Positions 17,556 to 25,444 of a DNA stretch of 64,000 nucleotides are shown one piece after another. The translations under genes and the position numbers were made by a program. The stretch covers positions 496,001-560,000 of the forward strand of contig CANMFO010000003.1 of NCBI GenBank assembly GCA_947497245.1. The letters run 5' to 3'. The notes under the pieces were generated by a model. The model searched no databases. It was not told where the DNA came from and saw only the letters and a program-made list of their open reading frames with translations. Within the stretch, counting starts at the first letter, position 1, and every line of letters begins with the position of its first letter. Origin of the DNA: an uncultured Flavobacteriaceae bacterium (lineage in GTDB: Bacteria > Bacteroidota > Bacteroidia > Flavobacteriales > Flavobacteriaceae).

Positions 17556-17831
17556 ATGGATGCCCACATAAGCATGATACAGCTCGCTATTTCGGACCGT
17601 CACGTATTGGCACTGGCCTATCTTTCGGCGAATGGCAGCAGATCCGAACGCAAGGTAGAACCCTTAGCGCTATATTTTACACAAGACCGTTGGATGATGA
17701 TTGCCCATTGCCGCCTTCGAAAGGAGCCAAGGGAATTTAGGTTGGACAGCATCCTTGAAATTCAAAGGACCCCCGATACCTTCCCGCCCAATCAGTTTGG
17801 GCTTTCGGACTATTTTGCGAAGGGAAATTGA
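17556..17831 (+). CDS. Stand-alone WYL domain, possibly a truncated transcriptional regulator
   Basis: A 91-residue frame that reads as a complete WYL domain: MIQLAISDRHVLALAYLSANG, RKVEPLALYFTQDRWMMIAHC, then RLRKEPREFRLDSILEIQRT and the family's usual C-terminal FGLSDYF. WYL domains sense ligands (nucleotides or nucleic acid) at the C-terminus of HTH regulators of the YafY/DeoR type. Here no helix-turn-helix precedes it: the same frame meets a stop at 17502-17504 and the 235 bases upstream show no HTH in any frame I read. It is either a small WYL-only protein or the tail of a broken regulator. The start codon is not preceded by an obvious promoter. It converges on the TIGR04283 glycosyltransferase gene with a 25-base gap. 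Confidence 0.6.
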   Translation: MDAHISMIQLAISDRHVLALAYLSANGSRSERKVEPLALYFTQDRWMMIAHCRLRKEPREFRLDSILEIQRTPDTFPPNQFGLSDYFAKGN

Positions 17832-17856
17832 ACTTTTGCCGGAGCCTTTTTGGGGC

Positions 17857-18561
17857 TCAGGACACTATTTTCCTCCTGTAATAGTCGTACAACTGCTCTG
17901 GCCCGGCCCCCAAGTAGTTTTTTAAGTGGATCATTCCAAAATGATATTGCAATACCACTTCCCCGCGCTCCTCATACCTTCTGGCCGAGGTCTTCACATG
18001 TCTGGGCAATATTTTAAAAGGTTCCATTTCGTACAATCGCCCTATAAACTCGTTATCCTCATAGACCACGTAGTCCTCGTTGAAGCCCCCGGATTTTTCA
18101 AAGAGCAACTTGGTAATGAACAAAGACTGGTCCCCGCCCCGGCAGAGTTTGATGTTGATCCGGGTGAACCAGGCGAAGAAACCCAGGAAACGGCTGTCGC
18201 TATCAAATTTCATCTGAAAACATCCTACCTTGTCCCCATTGTATATCGCGTCCATAATGCTGCGGTCAAAATGTTTTGGGGGGAGGGTGTCCACGTGCAG
18301 AAAATAAATTACTTCACCCTGTGCATGCCTTGCGCCATGGTTCAGTTGTTTGGCACGGCCCCTTGGGGAAGAGGTGACCTTTGCGCCATGCGCCAATGCC
18401 GTTTGCACAGTTTTGTCCGAGCTACCGCCATCGACCACCAACACTTCCCTGATGTTATTTAAGGAGCTGTTCTTTTTCAAGTAATCCAGTGTACGGCCTA
18501 TACAGATCTCCTCGTTCAATACGGGAATAACGATACTTATTTGTGGACTACTTTGCTTCAT
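17857..18561 (-). CDS. TIGR04283-type family 2 glycosyltransferase (arsenosugar-associated)
   Basis: A 234-residue soluble GT2 enzyme beginning MKQSSPQISIVIPVLNEE. Nucleotide-binding VVDGGSSDKTV and metal-binding YFLHVDTLPP (D-x-D equivalent HVDT) are visible, with VSSPRGRAKQLNHGA and GGDQSLFITKLLFEKSGGFNE as strong marks of TIGR04283. That family is linked by genome context to arsenosugar synthesis, though many carriers lack arsenic genes. The ORF track start (18738) lies deep inside the upstream DUF547 gene; the start at 18561 overlaps that gene's end by 14 bases and matches the family N-terminus. It is last in a unit with the DUF547 lipoprotein. Confidence 0.88.
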   Translation of the reverse strand: MKQSSPQISIVIPVLNEEICIGRTLDYLKKNSSLNNIREVLVVDGGSSDKTVQTALAHGAKVTSSPRGRAKQLNHGARHAQGEVIYFLHVDTLPPKHFDRSIMDAIYNGDKVGCFQMKFDSDSRFLGFFAWFTRINIKLCRGGDQSLFITKLLFEKSGGFNEDYVVYEDNEFIGRLYEMEPFKILPRHVKTSARRYEERGEVVLQYHFGMIHLKNYLGAGPEQLYDYYRRKIVS

Positions 18562-19273
18562 TGAGGCTCCAATCATAGTCGAGATAGTTGATTTTCGCTT
18601 TTTTGTCGATATCGGTTTCCGAGTACCTGTTGAGATAATCGACCAAAGATCCTCTTTTGGTAAAATCCTTTTTGAACCATTTGAAGATTTCCGAAACCTG
18701 CACTTTTTGCGACAAAATTTTGTTCCTTTTGGGGTCATTCACAAATTCGCGGGCCGCCTTTTCCAGTTGCGTTTCCAACTGCGATGCCGTAAAGGCCCTG
18801 TTCCACAATCGGGGACAGGAATAGGAGGCACAGTTGATGGCAAAATGAATGCGGGGCTCATCCATCCGCCTTAAAATTTTATGTTCGATATCACCAAGTG
18901 AATAGGTGTCTTTCCCAATGGTGATCCATTCCTTTCCCCAAGGCCGGAAGATGTTCTTGATGCTGGTGAGGGGATAGTTGTCCAAGATCAATTTTACCGT
19001 ACCCGCATTGTACAGATTGATATAATATGCCAGTTTCTCGTTCTTATCGGCATCGTTGGCAATGGGATTCTCGGCCAGGGCCTTTAGATAACCATCCAAT
19101 AGGGCCGTATCGCTGGCGAAGTTTTTGTAGTCCACATTTCCCTCCGTGTCCACGTGCTTTTTTAATAGGTGGTCCCAGGTAGTATGGTCTACCCTTGCTA
19201 CGGCCAGATCACTTTGTATCTGCAGTGGAGCGGAACAACCAAGGAATAGGGAGAACAACAAGGCGTAATGCAT
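18548..19273 (-). CDS. DUF547 lipoprotein
   Basis: A 241-residue predicted lipoprotein (MHYALLFSLFLGC, Cys at the lipobox) with a DUF547 domain: LAYYINLYNAGTVKLIL, GDIEHKILRRMDEPRIHFAINCASYSCPRL and the closing INYLDYDWSLNEAK. The conserved Cys-rich CASYSCP segment is intact. Function is unknown; DUF547 genes recur beside TIGR04282/TIGR04283 glycosyltransferases. The longer ORF from 19396 has 41 non-conserved residues before a perfect lipoprotein signal, so 19273 is the proper start. It overlaps the TIGR04283 gene by 14 bases. It is a paralogue of the secreted DUF547 protein at 7606. Confidence 0.85.
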   Translation of the reverse strand: MHYALLFSLFLGCSAPLQIQSDLAVARVDHTTWDHLLKKHVDTEGNVDYKNFASDTALLDGYLKALAENPIANDADKNEKLAYYINLYNAGTVKLILDNYPLTSIKNIFRPWGKEWITIGKDTYSLGDIEHKILRRMDEPRIHFAINCASYSCPRLWNRAFTASQLETQLEKAAREFVNDPKRNKILSQKVQVSEIFKWFKKDFTKRGSLVDYLNRYSETDIDKKAKINYLDYDWSLNEAK

Positions 19274-19460
19274 AAGGCTATGATGGACTAACGGGAAAGT
19301 AGTAGCGGATTTGGGACGAACCTTACAAAATAGCCCCATTTTTAGGGATAAGGGCCAACGCTGTGGCTCCGATATTTTGATTCGGCTATGTGGCACCTGG
19401 CCCCGTTACAAGCTCAGGTTTCGGCGGCGGATGGTCCAGGGCGCAAGGGGTTTTGGCTTT

Positions 19461-20276
19461 TCAAATTTCCCTCATCAATTCCTTGAACAGCCGGATCATC
19501 TTGGGCTCTGTTTTTCCTGCCACTTCAATTATTTCCTTGATATCAACGGGCTCCAGATTATCCGGATCGCATTCATCCGTCAAAACGGAGACGGCCACAA
19601 TGGGCAATCGCAAATGGTTCGCTACGATAACCTCCGGAACCGTGCTCATTCCGACGGCATCGGCGCCCAAAATTTTCAGCATACGGTATTCCGCCCTGGT
19701 TTCGAGCTGCGGCCCCACAACGGAAGCATAGACCCCTTGGTGCATGGAAATGCCCTCCCGAGCCGCAATCGCCACCAGTTTTTGTCGCATTCCCGGATCA
19801 TAGGGTTCGCTCATGTCGGCGAAACGATCGCCGAATTCCGCAACGTTCCTGAAGGCGAGGGGCGAACCGCCCTGCAGATTGATATGGTCCCCGATCAACA
19901 TCATGTCCCCTTTTTTAAAGTTGAGATTGATGGCCCCGGCAGCATTTGAGATGAACAATTTTTGTATGCCCAATTCGCGCATGACCCGGATCGGATAGGT
20001 AACGTCCAAAAAATCGTACCCTTCGTACAAATGAAACCGGCCCTGCATCACCACTACCTTCTTTCCTTCGATGCTGCCATAGATCAATTTTCCGGAATGG
20101 AATTCCACCGTGGCCAACGGAAAGAAAGGGATATGATTGTAATGAGCCTCGATCGGACGCTCTATTTCGTCGACCAGTTGGCCCAGTCCGGTGCCCAGGA
20201 CGATGCCAATTTCCGGATGGTCAAATCCTTTGTTTTTGAGATAGGCAACCGATTCGTCCAATTGCTTTTTAGTCAT
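19461..20276 (-). CDS. Purine-nucleoside phosphorylase
   Basis: A 271-residue cytosolic enzyme of the trimeric (mammalian-type) PNP family, which splits purine nucleosides with phosphate to base plus ribose-1-phosphate. Motifs along the chain are GIVLGTGLGQLV (phosphate), VEFHSGKL, MQGRFHLYEGYD, ISNAAGAINLNFKKGDMMLIGDHINL, then GPQLETRAEYRMLKILGADAVGMSTVPEVIVANH. All are intact and the length is normal. Its start overlaps the TIGR04282 gene by 8 bases. Besides purine salvage, a PNP beside arsenosugar-type genes could remove adenine from an adenosylated intermediate; that is inference from context. Confidence 0.93.
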   Translation of the reverse strand: MTKKQLDESVAYLKNKGFDHPEIGIVLGTGLGQLVDEIERPIEAHYNHIPFFPLATVEFHSGKLIYGSIEGKKVVVMQGRFHLYEGYDFLDVTYPIRVMRELGIQKLFISNAAGAINLNFKKGDMMLIGDHINLQGGSPLAFRNVAEFGDRFADMSEPYDPGMRQKLVAIAAREGISMHQGVYASVVGPQLETRAEYRMLKILGADAVGMSTVPEVIVANHLRLPIVAVSVLTDECDPDNLEPVDIKEIIEVAGKTEPKMIRLFKELMREI

Positions 20277-20892
20277 GCTTCAGGTGTTTTAGAAAGGGGT
20301 GGAAGGCTTCCACATCCTTGATGTCATCATAGATATCCACATCATTTCGAGTGGGCAGTACGTGTACCTTTTCCTTTTTTAGGTCGGCCAGGGTTCTTTC
20401 CAAAACCGTTTCCCCGCCCCAGGCCTTGTCTTTGAAAACTTGGGGAACCCACTTTTTCATTCCCAAAAGATAGTAGCCACCATCGTCCGCAGGACCTATC
20501 ACAAAATCATTTTGGTCCAAATGCAGAAAGGCCTTTTCGATATCGGTCCGGCTTAGATCGAACAGATCGCTTCCAATGATACAGATTTTTTCGAAACCGG
20601 CCTCAAACCCTTCCTGGAAAGCATTTTCCATGCGTTTTCCCAAATCCGGGCCCGCTTGTATTTTTTTGTCAAAAATGCTCTCGGCCCATACGTCGTCCTT
20701 CCAGATCATTTCCGAATACCAGACCTGCTTCGACATCGTGAGATCTTTGGTGATTTCTACGGTATGTTGTAGCAAAAACCGGTAGATATCAAGGGCGATT
20801 TCATCACCGACAGTGGTTGCCAACCGGGTCTTGCACTTCCCCAATACGGGATTCCTTGTAAAAATCAACAAAAGGTTTTTGTTGTCAATCAT
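20269..20892 (-). CDS. TIGR04282-type (DUF2064) glycosyltransferase, arsenosugar-associated
   Basis: A 207-residue protein of the DUF2064/TIGR04282 family, a GT-A fold related to CofC and nucleotidyltransferases. It opens LLLIFTRNPVLGKCKTRLATTVG, has ICIIGSDLFDLSRTDIEKAF and FVIGPADDGGYYLLGMKK, and ends with TRNDVDIYDDIKDVEAF. These are the family's signature segments and the length is typical. Members are associated with arsenosugar and other glycan pathways, but the reaction has not been settled. The gene overlaps the start of the nucleoside phosphorylase gene by 8 bases, so the pair is translationally coupled. Confidence 0.9.
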   Translation of the reverse strand: MIDNKNLLLIFTRNPVLGKCKTRLATTVGDEIALDIYRFLLQHTVEITKDLTMSKQVWYSEMIWKDDVWAESIFDKKIQAGPDLGKRMENAFQEGFEAGFEKICIIGSDLFDLSRTDIEKAFLHLDQNDFVIGPADDGGYYLLGMKKWVPQVFKDKAWGGETVLERTLADLKKEKVHVLPTRNDVDIYDDIKDVEAFHPFLKHLKHD

Positions 20893-20968
20893 TTGATAGT
20901 GGACGTTTTTTTGTCGAACGTTTTTTTATGGTTTGAAATGATACCCAAAACGTAAGTTCGTTGACCGA

Positions 20969-21490
20969 TCACCGGTTCTTTTTCCTTTCCGCGTTTATGC
21001 CATACACTTTTTCACCCTTTGTCAACAACTTTCCCCATACCTTATCGAAGGCATGTACTTTTTCGGTTTCGTTCCCTTCCGCGTCAAAAACGGCATTTCC
21101 CTTATTCTTCCATTCGAAGATTCCGCCATACAGGTTCGTTACATTGGTGTATCCCATGGCCATCAACTTTTCTCCAATATCTTCCGAGCGCACCCCAATG
21201 CTGCAATACACCACAATGGGGGCGTTTTTATCCGCAATTTTCATCAGGACTGCATCCGATCGGAAGGCTTCATGTCCGACCCAAAGGGCATTTTTAAGAT
21301 GGCTTACATCGAATTCGTGCTTCGCCCTGGTATCCAATAGTATGGAATTTTCGATGGTCGCCCGTTTTTCAACATGGACATAGGGCACACTTTCGTTGTT
21401 CCATTTTTTAAGGGTGTCGCCTATGTCCTTCTGTCCCAAAACCGAGGAGGTTCCAATGAAAAAAAGGCTTATGTACAATAAATTTCCCAT
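20969..21490 (-). CDS. Exported rhodanese-domain protein
   Basis: A 173-residue secreted protein: signal MGNLLYISLFFIGTSSVLG followed by one rhodanese domain. The active-site loop VVYCSIGVRSEDIG holds the catalytic Cys (CxxGxRS form), and LDTRAKHEFDVSHLKNA is the classical CH2A/B motif. It would carry persulfide sulfur, or act as a thiol or oxyanion enzyme in the periplasm. The shorter start is chosen because a -7 promoter element lies over the first codons of the longer frame. It is first in the run that continues, 76 bases on, with the TIGR04282 gene. Rhodaneses accompany arsenic and sulfur clusters, but its substrate is not shown. Confidence 0.85.
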   Translation of the reverse strand: MGNLLYISLFFIGTSSVLGQKDIGDTLKKWNNESVPYVHVEKRATIENSILLDTRAKHEFDVSHLKNALWVGHEAFRSDAVLMKIADKNAPIVVYCSIGVRSEDIGEKLMAMGYTNVTNLYGGIFEWKNKGNAVFDAEGNETEKVHAFDKVWGKLLTKGEKVYGINAERKKNR

Positions 21491-21511
21491 GGTTAAATTT
21501 AAAAAGCGATG

Positions 21512-21519
21512 CAAAGATA
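21512..21519 (-). promoter_or_regulatory. -7 element for the rhodanese gene
   Basis: On the minus strand the sequence reads TATCTTTG, an exact TAnnTTTG. Transcription would start near 21506, about 16 bases before the ATG at 21490. Just to its right, TATTTTAG on the plus strand could serve the GH32 gene, so the two divergent promoters would lie almost face to face. Confidence 0.55.
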
Positions 21520-21573
21520 GTATTTTAGAGGTGCTCGGTTGCGGTATGTGATCGGATGTCTTAAAACAAAGCC

Positions 21574-23145
21574 ATGTCTGTGATAGAAAAAATAGTCCCC
21601 CTTGTTATTGTTTTGATAGTTGCGGTTTCTTGCAAAAACAGGGAACGGGCACCGATGTCCAATGTGGAAGTAGCCAGCTCCGGATATTATTCAGAGCCTT
21701 TCAGGCCGCAATTTCATTTCTCCCCGGAGGAAAAATGGATGAACGATCCCAACGGGATGGTTTTCCACAAGGGCATTTACCATCTTTTTTACCAGTACCA
21801 TCCAGACGATATTAAATGGGGGCCTATGCATTGGGGGCACGCCACCAGCACCGACCTCATCCACTGGCGGCACCGGCCAATTGCCCTCTATCCAGACAAT
21901 CTGGGCTATATATTTTCGGGAAGCGCCGTATTGGACGTAAACAACAGCTCGGGCTTGGGTACAGTTGAAAACCCGCCCTTGGTGGCGATTTTTACGTATC
22001 ACGATATGGCCGGCCAGCGCGCGGGCAAGGAAAACTATGAGACCCAGGGTATTGCGTACAGCTTGGACAATGGGGAGAGCTGGACAAAGTATGCCGGGAA
22101 TCCCGTAATCGAAAATCGGGGCATGAAGGATTTTAGGGACCCCAAGGTTTTTTGGCATACCGGGTCCAATAGTTGGATACTCACCTTGGTAGCGGGCGAC
22201 CATGCCCAGTTTTATCGATCCAAGAACCTTAAGGAATGGACCAAGGTAGGGGAGTTCGGGCACGACCGGGGAGCGCATGGCGGGGTTTGGGAATGCCCGG
22301 ACCTGTTTCCAATGCAGGTGGAAGGCGTTGATGAGGAAAAATTTGTGCTGTTCATCAGTATAAACCCTGGGGCGCCCAATGGAGGCAGCGGGACACAATA
22401 TTTTGTGGGTGATTTTGATGGAAACACTTTTAGCACGAACCAAAAGGAACCGCAATGGATAGACTGGGGCACGGATAATTATGCGGGGGTCACCTACAGC
22501 AATGCTCCCAACGACGAACGGATTTTTATCGGATGGATGAGCAATTGGGCCTATGCCCAGGATACCCCGACCGAGAAATGGCGCAGTGCCATGACCCTTC
22601 CGAGAAAGCTCACCCTGCACAAAAAATTTGGACGCTATGAACTCGCCAGCTATCCCGTGGAAGGCCTGGAACGTATTGTGGAAAGGGCCGAAAAGAAATC
22701 CATTCGCCTGCGTGAAGGTGCCAAGGAAACCATGGCATTCGAAAATTTCAACCAGGCCGAAACCCGGTTTGTAACCACTTCCAGGAATTTTACGCTGAGG
22801 TTTAAAAACGATTTGGACGAAGCATTGGTACTGAACATGGACGGTACCCGAAAACAATTTCTGCTAGACCGTGCCGTTTCGGGAAAGACCCGTTTTAAAG
22901 AGGCTTTTACGGCCAGGACCCAACGGATGCCCCTTGCCCACCTGCCGGAAGGCGAAGTTGAGGTACGGGTCTTGATGGATCGGTCCTCGGTGGAAGTTTT
23001 TATCAATGGCGGGCTATACGTAATGACCGCACAGTTATTTCCGAATGCCGCGTACAACCAATTGGAGGTGGAAAACAATTCCCAGGAGGTATTGGAATTT
23101 AAGGAGTTGGAAATCGCCGGGATCAGGGGAATTTGGTCCCGCTGA
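21574..23145 (+). CDS. Glycoside hydrolase family 32 lipoprotein (levanase/inulinase/invertase type)
   Basis: A 523-residue lipoprotein (lipobox VAVSC at residues 16-20) with a five-bladed GH32 propeller and a C-terminal beta-sandwich. All three catalytic motifs are present: WMNDPNGMVF (nucleophile Asp), FRDPKVF (transition-state stabiliser) and WECPDLF (acid/base Glu). It releases fructose from fructans or sucrose at the cell surface or in the periplasm. Usual partners (SusC/SusD, fructokinase, fructose transporter, hybrid two-component sensor) are not nearby, so it is an orphan enzyme here. Its stop codon abuts the stop of the opposing ADP-ribosylglycohydrolase gene within a single TGATCA. 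Endo versus exo action cannot be told. Confidence 0.93.
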   Translation: MSVIEKIVPLVIVLIVAVSCKNRERAPMSNVEVASSGYYSEPFRPQFHFSPEEKWMNDPNGMVFHKGIYHLFYQYHPDDIKWGPMHWGHATSTDLIHWRHRPIALYPDNLGYIFSGSAVLDVNNSSGLGTVENPPLVAIFTYHDMAGQRAGKENYETQGIAYSLDNGESWTKYAGNPVIENRGMKDFRDPKVFWHTGSNSWILTLVAGDHAQFYRSKNLKEWTKVGEFGHDRGAHGGVWECPDLFPMQVEGVDEEKFVLFISINPGAPNGGSGTQYFVGDFDGNTFSTNQKEPQWIDWGTDNYAGVTYSNAPNDERIFIGWMSNWAYAQDTPTEKWRSAMTLPRKLTLHKKFGRYELASYPVEGLERIVERAEKKSIRLREGAKETMAFENFNQAETRFVTTSRNFTLRFKNDLDEALVLNMDGTRKQFLLDRAVSGKTRFKEAFTARTQRMPLAHLPEGEVEVRVLMDRSSVEVFINGGLYVMTAQLFPNAAYNQLEVENNSQEVLEFKELEIAGIRGIWSR

Positions 23146-24447
23146 TCAGGAACGGGGCACCTTGGTCACAAGTTCTTTGGCCAATGCTTCCAAATCAATG
23201 CCCAGCACCTCTTTGTTCACTTTTAAGACTTCTTCCCTTAGATCTTCGGGAAGGCGGGCATACCCGTCCTTGGCGCCCAGGATCATTCCCGCAATGGCAG
23301 CAACCGTGTCATTATCACGGCCGTAGTTTACGATAAACTGTAGGGTTTCCACAAAATCGCCCTGCCCAAATTCAAGGGCCGTTATCAATATCTGCCAAAT
23401 CTCCCCGGCATGGAAGGCAATGGCTTTTTTGTCCTTTTCCAGGAATTGGAAGGCCATTTCCTGGCGTACCCAGTTATGATAGGAGCCTGGAAAACCTTCG
23501 GGCATTTTGTACATCAGGGAGTCTTTCTGCAACAAAGAATCAATGAGGACATGTTCTTTGATCGCCAATACGCTTTTGATGGAGGCGTCCGCCACGGAAT
23601 AGGGAATGCGTCCCACCAGTCGGCTGTCTTGATATCCATGGGGGTCCACAAAGGTGCTGATATTGAGGATCGAATCCATGTTCCGGGTCTGCATTGCCAT
23701 CTGGGTCATGGCGGAGACCAGCCCGGAGATGTCTTTGGCATATCCAAGATCGAACAGCGCATGTTCGTACCCGATAAGATAGGCTTCCTCCGCGTTTGGG
23801 GCAATCAAACCGAACATTGGGGTGTACAGTTGTCCCGCGCAGGACATTTCGCCTCCATAGAATCGATTGAGGGCCCCTTGATATGCCTTTGGGCTCTCCT
23901 GATAGGCCAAAGCTACCCTTGCCCATTCCTTGATCCAATCCAATTTTTCAACCTTGTCATCGAATGCCGATGTATCGGTCAATAGGTCCCGTTCCGCAAA
24001 GGTTTTGGCGACCGATTGATAGTAATCGGTAATGAACTGGGCGAAGTTTTGTGCGTTTGCTTCCTTTGGGTGGTCGACAAAATACTTGACCATCAAAAGT
24101 TTCCATCTCGTGTCATCGGTGGTGGCACCTGCAATCATGTTATGTCCCCAAGTGCCCTCGGGAGACTGTTCGCGGACGGCGGGCGTGAGCCCTGTGATGT
24201 AACCGTATTTCAGTTGGATGGACTTTCTGTGCCACATTTCGGTAGAAGCTCCCATGGCATCCCCTATGGCCGATCCCACCAGGGCCCCGAGCACTTTGTC
24301 ATGGTAAACTTCTTGGGAAAGGGGCAGGGCATGGGTCCCATAGGCCACTTTTACCGGTGAGGGAATGGCCACTTTGGACTTGGGCCGTTTGCAGGAAACC
24401 CCCAAAAGGAAAGCGGCGAGAATCAGGAAAGGGATATACTTTTTCAA
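23146..24447 (-). CDS. ADP-ribosylglycohydrolase-family lipoprotein
   Basis: A 433-residue protein with a lipobox (LGVSC) and an all-helical ADP-ribosylglycohydrolase domain. Metal-binding features are visible: GSAIGDAMGAS near residue 60, GATTDDTRWKLLM near 107 (the TDDT magnesium site) and GRDNDTVAAIAGMILGA near 390 (the DxDT site). Family members remove ADP-ribose from proteins or small molecules or cleave related glycosides; an extracytoplasmic lipoprotein form points to scavenging rather than signalling. It is the last of four genes, starting 12 bases after the kinase stop. No macrodomain or NUDIX gene is nearby. Exact substrate unknown. Confidence 0.9.
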   Translation of the reverse strand: MKKYIPFLILAAFLLGVSCKRPKSKVAIPSPVKVAYGTHALPLSQEVYHDKVLGALVGSAIGDAMGASTEMWHRKSIQLKYGYITGLTPAVREQSPEGTWGHNMIAGATTDDTRWKLLMVKYFVDHPKEANAQNFAQFITDYYQSVAKTFAERDLLTDTSAFDDKVEKLDWIKEWARVALAYQESPKAYQGALNRFYGGEMSCAGQLYTPMFGLIAPNAEEAYLIGYEHALFDLGYAKDISGLVSAMTQMAMQTRNMDSILNISTFVDPHGYQDSRLVGRIPYSVADASIKSVLAIKEHVLIDSLLQKDSLMYKMPEGFPGSYHNWVRQEMAFQFLEKDKKAIAFHAGEIWQILITALEFGQGDFVETLQFIVNYGRDNDTVAAIAGMILGAKDGYARLPEDLREEVLKVNKEVLGIDLEALAKELVTKVPRS

Positions 24448-24459
24448 CTTAGGTGCTTT

Positions 24460-25443
24460 TTAGGTATCGGTTTGTCCCATAATCATTTTACGGGCCGTCC
24501 GCAAAAGATAGTCTTTTTCGCTGATAGTGCGTTCCAAAGGAAGTTGGGCCAATCCGATCAATCTGCGCATGATCTCGATCCCTGCCACCTGTCCCATCAG
24601 TTTCTGATCGATGCTTCCCGGATATTCCCGTTCGATGGTATGCAGGTATCTTTCATCCGCGGTGGATATGATCAAGTGTGCGGCCATGACCCCAAGATCA
24701 AATTCCGCAAAACCCACAAACCCAAATTCGGGGTCGATCACGTAGATGTTGTCATGTTCGGTCATCCAGCTTCCCGGATAGTAGTCCCCATGTAGGAGGG
24801 TGTCTCCCGGAGATAGATATTTATTGCCTACCCCATCGACCACCGTCTTGAGCGCGGAATCGTTTTTGTAGGGAAGTGATAGCTCTTGCAGTCCGGCCTG
24901 TACATCATCCAATTGAAAACCATTGTCCGGCATAAAGGGCAGTACAAAAATGTGTTGGTGGTTCAGCCGGCGCATCCCTAGGTTTTCTGGAAAGTCTTCG
25001 GGCGCTTCCTTTTGGTGGATCAGACCGAGGATAAAAATCAAGCGCTCGAGTTGGCCTTGGTCTATTTTCCTGTTTCGGTAGATGGCGACCATGTCCTCGC
25101 ATTGCCCCAGGTCCTCGAGCATCAATAGATGGTCGGCAGCCTCGTACCCATAAATGTTCGGGACATGGGCGGCCAGCGCATCCCCTTCGATGACACCGTA
25201 AAAGTTGTACTCCACTGCAATTCGGTGCAGGGGGGCTTCGATCTGTTGGTATTTTTGGACATAGGGCCGCGATTGTTTCAGGATAAACGAGCGTTTGTCC
25301 GTCCGTATTCGCAGGACGACGTTCATGTTGCCCTCTCCAGGCTTTTCAATCGCCACAATTTGTTCACCTTCGGGCATCCAACCTTTGGCCTTCAAAAAAG
25401 TCTGTAGTTCGGGGATAGGGGTATGGGTGTCGAACGTATTCAA
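24460..25443 (-). CDS. MtnK-like (S-methyl-5-thioribose kinase family) phosphotransferase
   Basis: A 327-residue kinase of the aminoglycoside phosphotransferase fold. It reads like a short 5-methylthioribose kinase: nucleotide-binding GEGNMNVVLRIRTDKRSFILKQSRPYVQKY at residues 32-61, catalytic loop LLHGDYYPGSW (MtnK has HGDLHTGS) and metal site VIDPEFGFVGFAEFDLG. MtnK proteins usually have about 400 residues, so this is a shortened relative. In an operon with a nucleoside hydrolase, the likely substrate is a pentose such as ribose or methylthioribose set free by that enzyme; this is inference. It starts 1 base after the DinB stop, so the operon is tightly coupled. No MtnA isomerase gene is adjacent. 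Confidence 0.8.
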   Translation of the reverse strand: MNTFDTHTPIPELQTFLKAKGWMPEGEQIVAIEKPGEGNMNVVLRIRTDKRSFILKQSRPYVQKYQQIEAPLHRIAVEYNFYGVIEGDALAAHVPNIYGYEAADHLLMLEDLGQCEDMVAIYRNRKIDQGQLERLIFILGLIHQKEAPEDFPENLGMRRLNHQHIFVLPFMPDNGFQLDDVQAGLQELSLPYKNDSALKTVVDGVGNKYLSPGDTLLHGDYYPGSWMTEHDNIYVIDPEFGFVGFAEFDLGVMAAHLIISTADERYLHTIEREYPGSIDQKLMGQVAGIEIMRRLIGLAQLPLERTISEKDYLLRTARKMIMGQTDT

Positions 25444-25444
25444 A

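Noticed and set aside
17857-21490. A complete arsenosugar biosynthesis cluster
   Set aside because: ArsS, ArsM and arsenite transport genes are not in the window, so only accessory-type families can be claimed.
21691-22857. 388-residue minus-strand frame opposite the GH32 gene
   Set aside because: Antisense shadow; all three GH32 motifs lie on the plus strand and the minus frame has no domain.
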